64,000 nt of DNA. Source: Pleomorphomonas sp. T1.2MG-36. Its GTDB lineage: Bacteria > Pseudomonadota > Alphaproteobacteria > Rhizobiales > Pleomorphomonadaceae. Location of the stretch: positions 434,001-498,000 of the forward strand of contig NZ_CATNLY010000001.1 in the NCBI RefSeq assembly GCF_950100655.1. The letters are read 5' to 3'. This document shows positions 46,614 through 56,893 of this stretch, in pieces (the stretch's first letter is position 1; each line of letters opens with the position of its first letter). The notes under the pieces were generated by a model. The model saw nothing but the letters and a program-made list of their open reading frames with translations, did no database searches and was not told the DNA's origin. Both the position numbers and the translations under genes were made by a program.

Positions 46614-47474
46614 TCAGATCACCCAGGTGAAGGCGGAGTAGTCGCGCTCGGTGAGCATCTGGTCCATGTTACGGGCCGGGTTAGCCGGCGCATCGCCCAG
46701 GATGACGCGGGCCGGCGTGCCGACCGCCGTCGAATGGGCGGGCACGGTGGTCGTCACCAGAGAGCCGGCGGCGATCTTGGAATAGGCGCCGATCTCGACC
46801 GGCCCGAAGATCTGCGCGCCGGCGCCGATCATAACGCCGGTTCGGATCGTCGGATGACGCTTGCCGGTGTGCGTGCCAGTTCCGCCGAGCGTCACATCCT
46901 GCAGGATGGACACCTCGTCCTCGATTTCGGCTGTCTCGCCGATCACCACGCCGGTCGCATGGTCGATGAAGATGCCCTGCCCGATCGTCGCGCCTGGATG
47001 GATGTCGGTCTGAAACACCGACGACGACCGGCTTTGCAATATCAACGCCATGTCGCGGCGGCCGGCTCGCCACAGGTGATGGGCGATGCGGTGCGTCTGG
47101 ATGGCAGAAAAACCCTTGAAGAACAGGAAGGGCTCGATCAGTCGGCCAGACGCCGGATCGCGCTCGACCACCGCCTTGAGATCGGCATGGACACCGTCGA
47201 GGATGGTCGGCTCGGCATCGATCACTTTCAGGATGGTCCGCGCGATCATCTCGGACGAAAGCTCGTCACCGGCGAGCCGCTGGCCGAGCCGGCTCGCCAG
47301 CGCTGTGGCGAGATCGGGTTGCTCGAGAATGGTGGAGACGAGGAGTGAGGTCAGCGTCGGCTCGCGCGCCATGGCGGCTTCCGCTTCACCCTTGAGGCGA
47401 TGCCAATAGAGGTCGATGGCCGCCGACCGGCCGGTCGCAACCTCGCCCGTCCAAAGTCTCGGCGCCCTGTCCAT
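46614..47474 (-). CDS. cysE: Serine O-acetyltransferase
   Basis: The 286-residue enzyme acetylates L-serine, the first step of cysteine synthesis. The C-terminal half is a left-handed beta-helix: 'DIHPGATIGQGIFIDHATG', 'VVIGETAEIEDEVSILQDV', 'TLGGTGTHTGKRHPTI'. The N-terminal helical half ('FFKGFSAIQTHRIAHHLW') mediates hexamer formation. ATG 47474 is preferred; a GTG five codons earlier is possible. No cysK is adjacent. Confidence 0.94.
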   Translation of the reverse strand: MDRAPRLWTGEVATGRSAAIDLYWHRLKGEAEAAMAREPTLTSLLVSTILEQPDLATALASRLGQRLAGDELSSEMIARTILKVIDAEPTILDGVHADLKAVVERDPASGRLIEPFLFFKGFSAIQTHRIAHHLWRAGRRDMALILQSRSSSVFQTDIHPGATIGQGIFIDHATGVVIGETAEIEDEVSILQDVTLGGTGTHTGKRHPTIRTGVMIGAGAQIFGPVEIGAYSKIAAGSLVTTTVPAHSTAVGTPARVILGDAPANPARNMDQMLTERDYSAFTWVI

Positions 47475-47628
47475 GGTTTTCACTCGCACGCGATAACTTG
47501 ACCGTCTCGGGGAATTTTATACGAAAGTCGCACCGACGCCAAAGCATGGGACTATCGTTCCGGCGGCAAGGATTGGAAATTTGTTCCGATAGGGTCAACT
47601 TTCTTGGGAAATGCTTACCAACAAGAGC

Positions 47629-48546
47629 TCATTCCGGAGACGTTGATACCTTGGGCGGCCCAAACGGCTGAAAGTGCCGGCGCTGTCGACGAAATGTCTC
47701 GACAAGGTAGCGTCGACAGGCGGCGATGGCGGCAATCGATGTCGCGCCAGGGTGGCCGACCAGCCAATAGGTTCGGGAAAAGCTGACATCCGGCAGCACG
47801 CGGACAAGCCCCTCCGCGTCGAGGGTCATGAAGTCGTGGAGCACGCCGATGCCGGCGCCGGCACGGATCGCCTCGAACTGGCTCGTCGCACCGGCGCAGC
47901 GGTAGAGACGCTTCGAATAGACCTGCAAGGTTGCCGCATAATCGAGTGCCGACGAGAAAGTATAGTCGTCGATGCCGGTGACGAGGCGATGTCCGGCGAG
48001 GTCGTCGAGGCTCGCGGGCTGACCATGGTCGGCGAGATAGTCCTCGGACGCATAGACGCCGAGCGAATAGTCGACCAGCCGCGTGGCGACGAGGCGGCCC
48101 GTTGTCGGCCGAGACAGCTCGACGACAAGATCGGCCTCGCGCCGCGACACTGAGAACTTCACCGGCAGCGGAACCAACTCGACAGTGATCCCCGGATGCT
48201 GCGCGGCGAACAGCCCCAACTCGCGGGCGAGAAAGCTGTTGCCGAGACCATCGGGCGCACCGACACGGACCGTACCGGTAACTTCGGTTTCACCCGACGA
48301 TACCGCCGCGAGCGCCGCTCGCGTCTCGATCTCGATGCGCTCCGCCAGGGGTATCAGCCGTTCGCCGGCCTCGGTCAGCACACATCCCGTCGGCCGCCTT
48401 TCGAACAGAGCGGAACCGAGTTCGGCCTCCAGCGCATCGAGACGACGGGCCACGGTGGTGTGGTTGACACCGAGGCGCCGCGCCGCGGCGGAGAGCTGTC
48501 CGCCGCGCGCAACGGCCAGAAATACGCGGAAGTGATCCCAATCCAT
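47629..48546 (-). CDS. LysR-family regulator, likely of mmsA
   Basis: The 305-residue protein has a LysR HTH ('[20 protein letters not shown]', '[17 protein letters not shown]') and an effector-binding domain. It diverges from mmsA over 120 bases, the classic arrangement for a LysR regulator and its target. The two are therefore probably linked, as an activator responding to valine, inositol or propionate breakdown products. Confidence 0.9.
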   Translation of the reverse strand: MDWDHFRVFLAVARGGQLSAAARRLGVNHTTVARRLDALEAELGSALFERRPTGCVLTEAGERLIPLAERIEIETRAALAAVSSGETEVTGTVRVGAPDGLGNSFLARELGLFAAQHPGITVELVPLPVKFSVSRREADLVVELSRPTTGRLVATRLVDYSLGVYASEDYLADHGQPASLDDLAGHRLVTGIDDYTFSSALDYAATLQVYSKRLYRCAGATSQFEAIRAGAGIGVLHDFMTLDAEGLVRVLPDVSFSRTYWLVGHPGATSIAAIAACRRYLVETFRRQRRHFQPFGPPKVSTSPE

Positions 48547-48666
48547 GCCTTCACATTATTGCACAATGGTTTTCCGAGCCAGCATATTGCTGCGCAACGG
48601 CCACTTGGTGTTTCATCACCTCAAACGGGCAGCACACGCAAGCTCAACCAGAGGGAAATAAGGAAA

Positions 48667-50166
<1,500 letters not shown>

Positions 50167-50775
50167 TCAGAACGGGCTGGGCGGGATGGCGGCATGCCGC
50201 CCTGCCCGCCCCGGCAGGCAGGACAGGAAGTTGGCGAACACTCGATAGCCGCCTTCCGTGAGCACGCTTTCCGGATGGAACTGCACGCCGAACGTCGGGT
50301 GGTCCGCATGCTCGATGGCCATGACATCGCCGCCTTCGCTCCGCGCCGTGACGCGGAGCGGCGTGCCCGCCGGCACCTCGACGGCCAGCGAATGGTAGCG
50401 CCCGACCCGGAGCGGATTGGGTAGCCCCGAAAAAAGGCCGGTTCGGTCGTGGGTGATCGGAGATGACCGCCCGTGCATCGGCTCGCGGGCGCGAACGGTC
50501 CTACCGCCGAATGCCTCCCCGATGCACTGATGCCCGAGGCAGATGCCGAGGATTGGCAGCTGACCGGACAGCATGCGCACCGCATCGGTCGAAATACCCG
50601 CCTCGCCGGGGCCGCAAGGGCCAGGGCTTATCACCAGAGCCTCCGCACCCAGCGTGGCGAGGTCCGCCACGGCGAGCGCATCGTTGCGCAGAACGGTCAC
50701 CTCTTCGCCCAGCTCGACAAGATAGCGGGCGACATTGCCGACGAAGCTGTCGTAGTTGTCGAGGACGACGATCAC
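50167..50775 (-). CDS. pabA: Aminodeoxychorismate synthase glutaminase subunit
   Basis: The 202-residue class I glutamine amidotransferase has the triad Cys79 ('LGICLGHQ'), His167 and Glu169 ('QFHPES'). It feeds ammonia to PabB for 4-aminobenzoate and folate synthesis. It overlaps pabB by 4 bases. TrpG is nearly indistinguishable; the assignment rests on the PabB-type partner. Its stop directly meets the mmsA stop. Confidence 0.87.
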   Translation of the reverse strand: MIVVLDNYDSFVGNVARYLVELGEEVTVLRNDALAVADLATLGAEALVISPGPCGPGEAGISTDAVRMLSGQLPILGICLGHQCIGEAFGGRTVRAREPMHGRSSPITHDRTGLFSGLPNPLRVGRYHSLAVEVPAGTPLRVTARSEGGDVMAIEHADHPTFGVQFHPESVLTEGGYRVFANFLSCLPGRAGRHAAIPPSPF

Positions 50776-52202
50776 GTCGACCTCCCGAACGCGTCGATCA
50801 GCCGCGCCGCCTTGAGTTCAGCTTCCTCGAACTCGGCCGCCGGATCGGACAGCAGCGTGATGCCGCACCCGGCACCGAGCGAAGCTCGCCCTTCGGTAAA
50901 GGTCGTGGTGCGGATGGCGATGTTGAAATCGGCCGAACCGTCGAACCCGAAATAGCCGATCGCTCCGCAGTAGACGTCACGCGGCACCCGCTCCAGCTCG
51001 GCGATAATCTCCATGGCGCGGATCTTCGGCGCGCCGGTGATCGATCCTCCGGGGAAGACGGACGCAAGCGCATCCACCGCCGTACAGCCGTCCCTCAGCT
51101 CTCCCGTCACGACGGACACGAGGTGATGCAGCGAGGCGTAGGTTTCGATGCCGCAAAGATTGGGCACCTTCACCGTATGCGGCTTGCAGACGGCGGAGAG
51201 ATCGGAGCGAAGGAGATCCACGATCATCACGTTTTCCGCCCTGTCCTTCTCCGAAGCGGCCAGCGCCGCAGCACGAAGTCCGTCCTCTCGCGGATCGGCC
51301 GAACGCGGCGCCGTACCCTTGATCGGTCGCGCCTCGACCCTACGATCTCGCACCTCGATCAGCCGCTCCGGCGATGACGACGCGATCTGTATATCGCCGT
51401 GATCGAGGAAAGCTGCGAAGGGAGCGGGATTGGTCGCCCGCAGCCTTCGATAGTAGCCCCAGGCGTCGAAACCGGTCGGCAGATTCACTTCGATGCGGCG
51501 AGCGATGTTGGCCTGGAAAATGTCTCCGGCAAGAATGTAGTCTCGCGTCCGTGCGACGGCCGTCTCGTAACCTGAGCGATCGAGACTTGCCTCGAACGCA
51601 AAACCATCGAGGCCGGCGAATGAAGGCTCGACCGGCGAAGCCCCCTTGAGGACGGCCATGAACTGCTCGGCCCGCTCCCGCGCCCTTGCCTCTCGCCTGT
51701 CCGGCTCCAGCTCCGGCCAACCGGTCGAGATGAGAAAGGCCTGGCCGGCTTCCAGATCGCAGACAACGACCACGTCGTAGAAGTGCATCTCCAGTTCGGC
51801 GATCCCGACGGACGGTCCAGGGGCTGATGGCAAGCGTTCGAGCAGACGGCCGAACTCATACGCCACATGGCCAATGGCGCCACCTTGGAACGGAGGCAAT
51901 CCGGCCACCGGGTCCAGACGATAGATCGCCAGACGGCGACCAAGCTCGTCCAGCGCCCGGCGGCCGGGCGACCGGATATCATCCGGCCCAGCCAGGATTT
52001 CCTCGTCATTCCAGAACGTTCGCCCACCGGTCACACGCAGCGTGCCGAAGGGGTCGGCAGCGAGGAAGGCGTGGCGGCCGATCGCACCACCGACGAGTGC
52101 GCTGTCGAGAAAGGCAAAGCGCCGCAGCGGGCGAAGCCGCCCGGCGAGGATCATCGGATCGGAACAGTCGAGAGCGGTGACGATCATCTGGCCTATGCGC
52201 AT
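50772..52202 (-). CDS. pabB: Aminodeoxychorismate synthase component I
   Basis: The 476-residue chorismate-binding enzyme makes 4-amino-4-deoxychorismate. The decisive residue is Lys in 'PIKGT', typical of PabB (TrpE has Ala). Others are 'SSPERLIEVR', 'DLLRSDLSAVC', 'GGSITGAPKIRAM' and 'GCGITLLSDPAAEFEE'. It starts at ATG 52202 and is coupled to pabA. It diverges from the riboflavin operon. A pabC lyase gene is not adjacent. Confidence 0.9.
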   Translation of the reverse strand: MRIGQMIVTALDCSDPMILAGRLRPLRRFAFLDSALVGGAIGRHAFLAADPFGTLRVTGGRTFWNDEEILAGPDDIRSPGRRALDELGRRLAIYRLDPVAGLPPFQGGAIGHVAYEFGRLLERLPSAPGPSVGIAELEMHFYDVVVVCDLEAGQAFLISTGWPELEPDRREARARERAEQFMAVLKGASPVEPSFAGLDGFAFEASLDRSGYETAVARTRDYILAGDIFQANIARRIEVNLPTGFDAWGYYRRLRATNPAPFAAFLDHGDIQIASSSPERLIEVRDRRVEARPIKGTAPRSADPREDGLRAAALAASEKDRAENVMIVDLLRSDLSAVCKPHTVKVPNLCGIETYASLHHLVSVVTGELRDGCTAVDALASVFPGGSITGAPKIRAMEIIAELERVPRDVYCGAIGYFGFDGSADFNIAIRTTTFTEGRASLGAGCGITLLSDPAAEFEEAELKAARLIDAFGRST

Positions 52203-52473
52203 GACGGCGGACTTCCTAAGCCATAACGCTTATCACAAGCAACTGACGCCGTTTGCGATTTGCATGCCCAACCCAACCCCATGTCGCTCCACCGCCGAGA
52301 CTCTGGACCGTCTGCCGCCACGTCGGCCCGCCGCCCCTCGACCGGCCTCGTTGTAACGCGACGGCGCGACGACGAACACGATCGCGTGCGCGTCGTCCTT
52401 CGTAAACGATCCGACCTTGTACATCCGGATCGTGCTGCCTATGCTTTCGGATGCCGCCTTTCATGGCGGCGAA

Positions 52474-52618
<145 letters not shown>

Positions 52619-52629
52619 GCTGACGCCAC

Positions 52630-52672
52630 ACGTGCGCCTTCCCGTCGGGAGGTGCGCGCGTTTGCGTTTGCT
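52630..52672 (+). promoter_or_regulatory. Probable riboswitch expression platform
   Basis: GTGCGCCTTCCC and GGGAGGTGCGCGC can form a stem around a short loop (imperfect, one bulge). It is followed by T-rich GTTTGCGTTTGC. This could act as the FMN-dependent terminator. An antiterminator pairing with the 3' end of the riboswitch was not resolved by eye. Confidence 0.45.
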
Positions 52673-52711
52673 TGCGCCCCCAGTGCGTTCGGTCACCGGA
52701 TCGAGGATCGC

Positions 52712-53713
52712 ATGGGCGCATCGAGCTCAACCAATTCCCTGCCTCTCGGCATCATCGCCGATGCCTTTGCGCGCGCCATTGCCGCTGCGACGGACTATGC
52801 CGGCGCCACCTCTCCCAACCCGCCGGTCGGCTGCGCCATCCTTGATGCCGCCGGCAATCTTCTCGCCGTCGAGGCGCACCGCAAGGCCGGCGAGGCCCAT
52901 GCCGAGGCGCGCGCCATTGCCGCCTGCCGGGCAGCGGGCACGATCGAACGCATCCACACGATCGTCGTCACACTGGAACCGTGCAACCACCACGGTCGGA
53001 CGCCGCCGTGCGCCGAAGCGATCCTGTCGACGCCGGCTCGCGAGATCTGGATCGCCGAGACCGATCCCAATCCGCGTGTGGAGGGCGGCGGTGCCGCGCG
53101 CCTCGCGGCGGCCGGTCTCACAGTTCGCCTTCTCACCGAACTCGACCATCCCGATACCGCGCGCCTCGCAGCCAAGGCCGAGCGCCTCGTCGCCCCCTTC
53201 GTCACGTGGGTCACCACCGGCCGTCCGTTCGTCACCGTCAAGCAGGCGCTCGACGAAACAGGTTCGATGATCCCGCCGCTCGGCCGCAAGACATTCACAT
53301 CCGAAGCGTCGCTGACGCTTGCCCACCGCATGCGCCGCCGCGCCGACGCCATCCTGACCGGCAGCGGAACCATACTGGCCGACCGCCCAGAGTTCACCGT
53401 CCGCCACGTACCCGATCATCCGGGCAGGAGTCGGATCCTCGCCATTCTCGACCGTGGCGGGCGCGTGCCGGCCGACTATCTCGCCGAAGCCGCCCAACGC
53501 GGCCTGCGCCCCTTGCTGTTCGCCGACATCGGCGAGGCGCTGGTCCGCCTCGGCGCCGAAGGCGTCCACGAAGTGCTGGTCGAGGCGGGGCCGACCCTGA
53601 CCGCCGCCATCCTCTCCGCCGGCATCTGGGACGAGCACGTCGCCATCCGAAAGATCGGGGCCGGCATGCCCGATCACGTCACCATTTCCCGCAACCAAAA
53701 CAAGAAAGGCTGA
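52712..53713 (+). CDS. ribD: Bifunctional riboflavin deaminase/reductase
   Basis: The 333-residue protein has an N-terminal deaminase: zinc ligands His63 (in 'HAEAR', with Glu65 as proton shuttle), Cys91 and Cys100 ('PCNHHGRTPPC'). The C-terminal half is the reductase ('KQALDETGSMIPP', 'ADAILTGSGTILADRPEFTV', 'EVLVEAGPTL'). It carries out two steps of riboflavin synthesis. ATG 52712 with GAGGA upstream is preferred over GTG 52652. It is slightly shorter than typical (about 360). Confidence 0.93.
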   Translation: MGASSSTNSLPLGIIADAFARAIAAATDYAGATSPNPPVGCAILDAAGNLLAVEAHRKAGEAHAEARAIAACRAAGTIERIHTIVVTLEPCNHHGRTPPCAEAILSTPAREIWIAETDPNPRVEGGGAARLAAAGLTVRLLTELDHPDTARLAAKAERLVAPFVTWVTTGRPFVTVKQALDETGSMIPPLGRKTFTSEASLTLAHRMRRRADAILTGSGTILADRPEFTVRHVPDHPGRSRILAILDRGGRVPADYLAEAAQRGLRPLLFADIGEALVRLGAEGVHEVLVEAGPTLTAAILSAGIWDEHVAIRKIGAGMPDHVTISRNQNKKG

Positions 53714-53719
53714 AACACC

Positions 53720-54328
53720 ATGTTTTCCGGCATCATTGCCCGGACCGTCGCCGTCCGGACGGCCAACGCAACCGGCGGGTCGCTGGTCGTCACCATCCCC
53801 ACCGGCTGGTCCGATCTCGAACTCGGCGAAAGCATCGCCGTCAACGGCGTCTGTCTCACAGTCACCGAAATGGACGAGGCCGGCACCGCGCGCTTCTTCC
53901 TGTCGCCGGAGACGCTGTCCCGCTCCAACCTTGGTCGTCTTGCGACCGGTTCGGTGGTCAACCTCGAACGCTCGGTGGCGCTCGCCGACCGGCTGTCCGG
54001 CCACATGGTCCAGGGCCACGTCGACGGCAAGGCGACGCTCGTCGCGGTGACGCCCGATAGTGACGCCCGCCGCCTGGAGTTCGACCTGCCCTCGGAGCTT
54101 GCCCGCTACTGCGTCGAGAAAGGTTCGATCTCGCTCAACGGCATCAGCCTGACCATCAACAGCATCGAGCCGGCGGACAATGGCGCCCGCATCGGCATCA
54201 CCATCATTCCCCACACCTGGGACAACACCAACCTGTCGGCCGCCGCCCTCGGCGACGAGATCAATGTCGAGGTCGACGTCATCGCCAAATACGTGGAGGC
54301 TCTATGCAAGCCCTATCTCGCGCGCTGA
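53720..54328 (+). CDS. ribE: Riboflavin synthase alpha chain
   Basis: The 202-residue protein has the two tandem lumazine-binding halves expected: each begins with an 'MFSGII'-type or 'GHMVQGHVDG' block, and 'SIAVNGVCLTV' is matched by 'SISLNGISLTI'. The enzyme combines two molecules of 6,7-dimethyl-8-ribityllumazine to give riboflavin. It starts 6 bases after ribD and overlaps ribBA by 25 bases. Confidence 0.95.
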   Translation: MFSGIIARTVAVRTANATGGSLVVTIPTGWSDLELGESIAVNGVCLTVTEMDEAGTARFFLSPETLSRSNLGRLATGSVVNLERSVALADRLSGHMVQGHVDGKATLVAVTPDSDARRLEFDLPSELARYCVEKGSISLNGISLTINSIEPADNGARIGITIIPHTWDNTNLSAAALGDEINVEVDVIAKYVEALCKPYLAR

Positions 54329-55512
54329 CCCGGCTGAAGGCCGGCGGCATGGTCCTGCTCGTCGATGACGAGGATCGGGAGAACGAGGGCGACCTCGTCG
54401 TCGCCGCCGAGTTCGCCACGCCCGAAGCCATCGCCTTCATGGCCAAGAAAGCCTGCGGCCTGATCTGCCTGGCGCTGACCGGCCAGCAGATCGACCGGCT
54501 CGGACTCAACCCGATGGTGGCGATGAACCGCGCCCGCCGTTCCACCGCCTTCACCGTTTCCATCGAGGCGCGCGACGGCATCACCACCGGCATATCGGCC
54601 TTTGACCGCGCGCATACCATCGCCGTCGCCGCCGATCCGGCTGTGGCGCCGGGCGCCATCGTCTCGCCCGGGCACGTCTTCCCGCTTCGGGCGGCTGACG
54701 GCGGCGTGCTCGCCCGCAACGGCCACACCGAGGGCGCGATCGATCTCGTTCGTCTCGCCGGGCTCCAGCCCGCTGCCGTCATCTGCGAGGTGATGGGCGA
54801 GAGCGGCCACATGGCCCGTCGGCCGGAACTGGACCGGTTCGCCAGGGAGCACGACATCCCCGTGCTCACCATCGCCGAGTTGGTTGAACACCGCTGGGCG
54901 ACCGAGCAACTGGTCGAGGAGGTGGCGAGCGCCGATCTTCCGACGGCCTACGCCGATGGCGTGTTGCGGGTGCATGCCTTCCGCAGCCAGGTCGACGGCG
55001 AGGAGCATCTCGCCATCGTCCGCCGTCCGCTGGGCAAGACGCCATTGGTGCGCGTTCACTCCGAATGCCTGACCGGCGACGCGCTCGGTTCGCTTCGCTG
55101 CGACTGCGGCCCGCAGCTCCATGAGGCGCAACGGCTGGTCTCCGAGGATCCCGAAGGCGGTGTGGTGATCTACCTGCGCGGCCAGGAGGGGCGCGGCATC
55201 GGCCTTGCCAACAAGATCCGCGCCTATGCGCTGCAGGACGGCGGCCTCGACACGCTTGACGCCAACACCGCCCTCGGCCTGCCGGCCGATGCCCGCCACT
55301 ACGGCATTGCCGCCCAGATCCTGAAGGCGCTCGGCGTCGAGCGGCTCCGTCTTCTCTCCAACAACCCCGCCAAAGCCGACGCGCTTGCCGGCTATGGCCT
55401 CGACGTCGCCGGGCGGGTGCCGCTGGTCATTCCGCCCAACCCGTTCAACCGTCGCTATCTCGCGACCAAGGGCGAACGCTTCGGCCACAGCCTTTGCCAG
55501 CATGACTCCTGA
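54304..55512 (+). CDS. ribBA: Bifunctional DHBP synthase / GTP cyclohydrolase II
   Basis: The 402-residue fusion has an N-terminal 3,4-dihydroxy-2-butanone-4-phosphate synthase ('DDEDRENEGD', residues 21-30, and 'RNGHTEGAIDL', 138-148). The C-terminal GTP cyclohydrolase II has zinc cysteines 255, 266 and 268 ('HSECLTGDALGSLRCDCG'). Both starting branches of riboflavin synthesis are covered. The cyclohydrolase motif reads YLRGQEGRGIGL, with one extra Gly compared with the common YLRQEGRGIGL. Confidence 0.94.
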   Translation: MQALSRALTRLKAGGMVLLVDDEDRENEGDLVVAAEFATPEAIAFMAKKACGLICLALTGQQIDRLGLNPMVAMNRARRSTAFTVSIEARDGITTGISAFDRAHTIAVAADPAVAPGAIVSPGHVFPLRAADGGVLARNGHTEGAIDLVRLAGLQPAAVICEVMGESGHMARRPELDRFAREHDIPVLTIAELVEHRWATEQLVEEVASADLPTAYADGVLRVHAFRSQVDGEEHLAIVRRPLGKTPLVRVHSECLTGDALGSLRCDCGPQLHEAQRLVSEDPEGGVVIYLRGQEGRGIGLANKIRAYALQDGGLDTLDANTALGLPADARHYGIAAQILKALGVERLRLLSNNPAKADALAGYGLDVAGRVPLVIPPNPFNRRYLATKGERFGHSLCQHDS

Positions 55513-55519
55513 GGAAACA

Positions 55520-55975
55520 ATGACATCTTCCCCCACCCCGCCGCGTCTCGCCGTCGTCGTCAGCCAGTTCAATCCGGAGGTGACCGGCGGCCTCCTGGCC
55601 GGCACCCGCCATGAACTCGGAGAGCGCGGTATCCCACTGCTCGACGCCGATGTTTTCTCCGCTCCCGGCGCCTTCGAGATACCGCTTCTCGCGCAGACCC
55701 TAGCCCAAAGCGGCCGCTACGCCGGCGTGATCTGCCTGGGCTGCGTCATCAAGGGCGACACGGCGCATTTCGAGTTCATCAGCCTCGGCGCCGCCACCGG
55801 GCTGATGCAGGCAACGCTTGCCACCGGCGTGCCGATCACCTTCGGCATTCTCACCACCTACACCGACGAGCAGGCACTCGTCCGCAGCCGCGATGATGCC
55901 GCCAACAAAGGTCGGGAAGCAGCTGCCGCCTGCATCGAGGCGCTGGCGACGCTCGAGAAAATCAAGGCCGCCTGA
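55520..55975 (+). CDS. ribH: 6,7-dimethyl-8-ribityllumazine synthase
   Basis: The 151-residue enzyme joins the two riboflavin precursors. Family blocks are 'VVVSQFNPEVTGGLLAG', 'APGAFEIPLLAQTL', 'GCVIKGDTAHFEFIS' (catalytic His) and 'TFGILTTYTDEQALVRS'. ATG 55520 is chosen because GAGGA lies 4-5 bases upstream; ATG 55502 in the same frame lacks one. It is the last gene of the FMN-controlled operon. Confidence 0.95.
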   Translation: MTSSPTPPRLAVVVSQFNPEVTGGLLAGTRHELGERGIPLLDADVFSAPGAFEIPLLAQTLAQSGRYAGVICLGCVIKGDTAHFEFISLGAATGLMQATLATGVPITFGILTTYTDEQALVRSRDDAANKGREAAAACIEALATLEKIKAA

Positions 55976-55991
55976 CGGCCCCAAAACGAAA

Positions 55992-56017
55992 GCGGCGGTC
56001 CAACCGGACCGCCGCCT
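55992..56017. terminator. Hairpin between convergent ribH and the efe operon
   Basis: A perfect 10-base stem GCGGCGGTCC / GGACCGCCGC with loop AACC, 16 bases after the ribH stop. It has only a short CTT tail on the plus strand and a TTTCG on the other, so it could serve both directions. Confidence 0.7.
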
Positions 56018-56041
56018 TCCGTCATGGCCATGCCGCAGATC

Positions 56042-56860
56042 TCAGTCGAGACCGAGCTTGCCGCGCAGGGTCGACAGATCCTCGGCCAGCGTGTTTACCG
56101 CCGCCGCCAGGACCTTGCGGTCGTCCTCGGTCAGCTTGTCGTAGGTGACGTAGCCGTCGCCGTCCTTGTACTTGAGAAGCGTCGTGTCGACGGTGTCGAA
56201 GTTGGCGTCCACCGTCTTCAGGAAATCGGCTTCCTTGTCCGCGATCAGCGGACGCACCAGCTCGACGATCTTGCGCGCGCCGTCAAAATTGCCGCGGAAG
56301 TCCCAGAGGTCGGTGTGGCTATAGCGGTCCTCCTCGCCGGAAATCTTGGTGGCCGCCACCTCTTCCATCAGCACGGCAGCACCGCCGACCACCTTCTCGG
56401 GCGGGAAGGTCAGCGAAGCGATGCGCCCCTCGAGTTCCTTGACGTCGGCGAGGAGCTTGTCGGCCACCGGTGCGAGGCCCTCGGTGGAGTTCTTCTCCCA
56501 CAGGCCGTATTCGATGCGATGGAAGCCGGGGAACTCCGGATCGGCCTCGGCCTTCTCGTAGTCGTCGGCGCGCGAGTCGATGGACACGTCGAGGTCGGAG
56601 AACAGCTCGGCGATCGGCTCGATCGCCTCATAGGAAAGGCGTGTCGGCGCGAACAGCGCCTTGGCCTTGTCCACTTCGCCGGCCTTCACGGCGGCGGTGA
56701 AGGCCGTGGTATCCTCGACGAGCTTGGCCACCTTTTCGGTGACGTAGATCTTGTACTCGGCGATCGGCTCGACAAGATCGAGACTGGCTTCCTGTGCGAA
56801 GGCGCCGGACGAAAGAATGAACGCCAGCGCCGAAGCGCCGATTAGGCCGGAAATACGCAT
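56042..56860 (-). CDS. EfeM/imelysin-type iron-binding protein
   Basis: The 272-residue periplasmic protein has a signal peptide ('MRISGLIGASALAFILSSGA', cleaved near residue 22) and an M75 (imelysin) domain with the HxxE-type motif 'FHRIEYGLWE'. It lacks the cupredoxin domain of full EfeO, so it is the short EfeM form. It is the last gene of the efe operon, 33 bases after efeB. ATG 56860 has GGGAG 8 bases upstream. Confidence 0.88.
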   Translation of the reverse strand: MRISGLIGASALAFILSSGAFAQEASLDLVEPIAEYKIYVTEKVAKLVEDTTAFTAAVKAGEVDKAKALFAPTRLSYEAIEPIAELFSDLDVSIDSRADDYEKAEADPEFPGFHRIEYGLWEKNSTEGLAPVADKLLADVKELEGRIASLTFPPEKVVGGAAVLMEEVAATKISGEEDRYSHTDLWDFRGNFDGARKIVELVRPLIADKEADFLKTVDANFDTVDTTLLKYKDGDGYVTYDKLTEDDRKVLAAAVNTLAEDLSTLRGKLGLD

Positions 56861-56893
56861 GTTTCGGTCTCCCTTCATGAAATGGATGCGGGA

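Noticed and set aside
48196..48666. 157-codon upstream extension of mmsA
   Set aside because: It overlaps the LysR gene and its promoter; the MmsA family starts at ATG 48667.
54304..55512. Extra Gly in the RibBA cyclohydrolase motif as a sign of inactivity
   Set aside because: All zinc cysteines and catalytic residues are kept, and similar YLRGxEGRGIGL forms occur in active enzymes.
52727..55605. Long minus-strand frames (495 and 430 codons) opposite ribD-ribE-ribBA
   Set aside because: Shadows of well-supported riboflavin genes; no start signal or family similarity.
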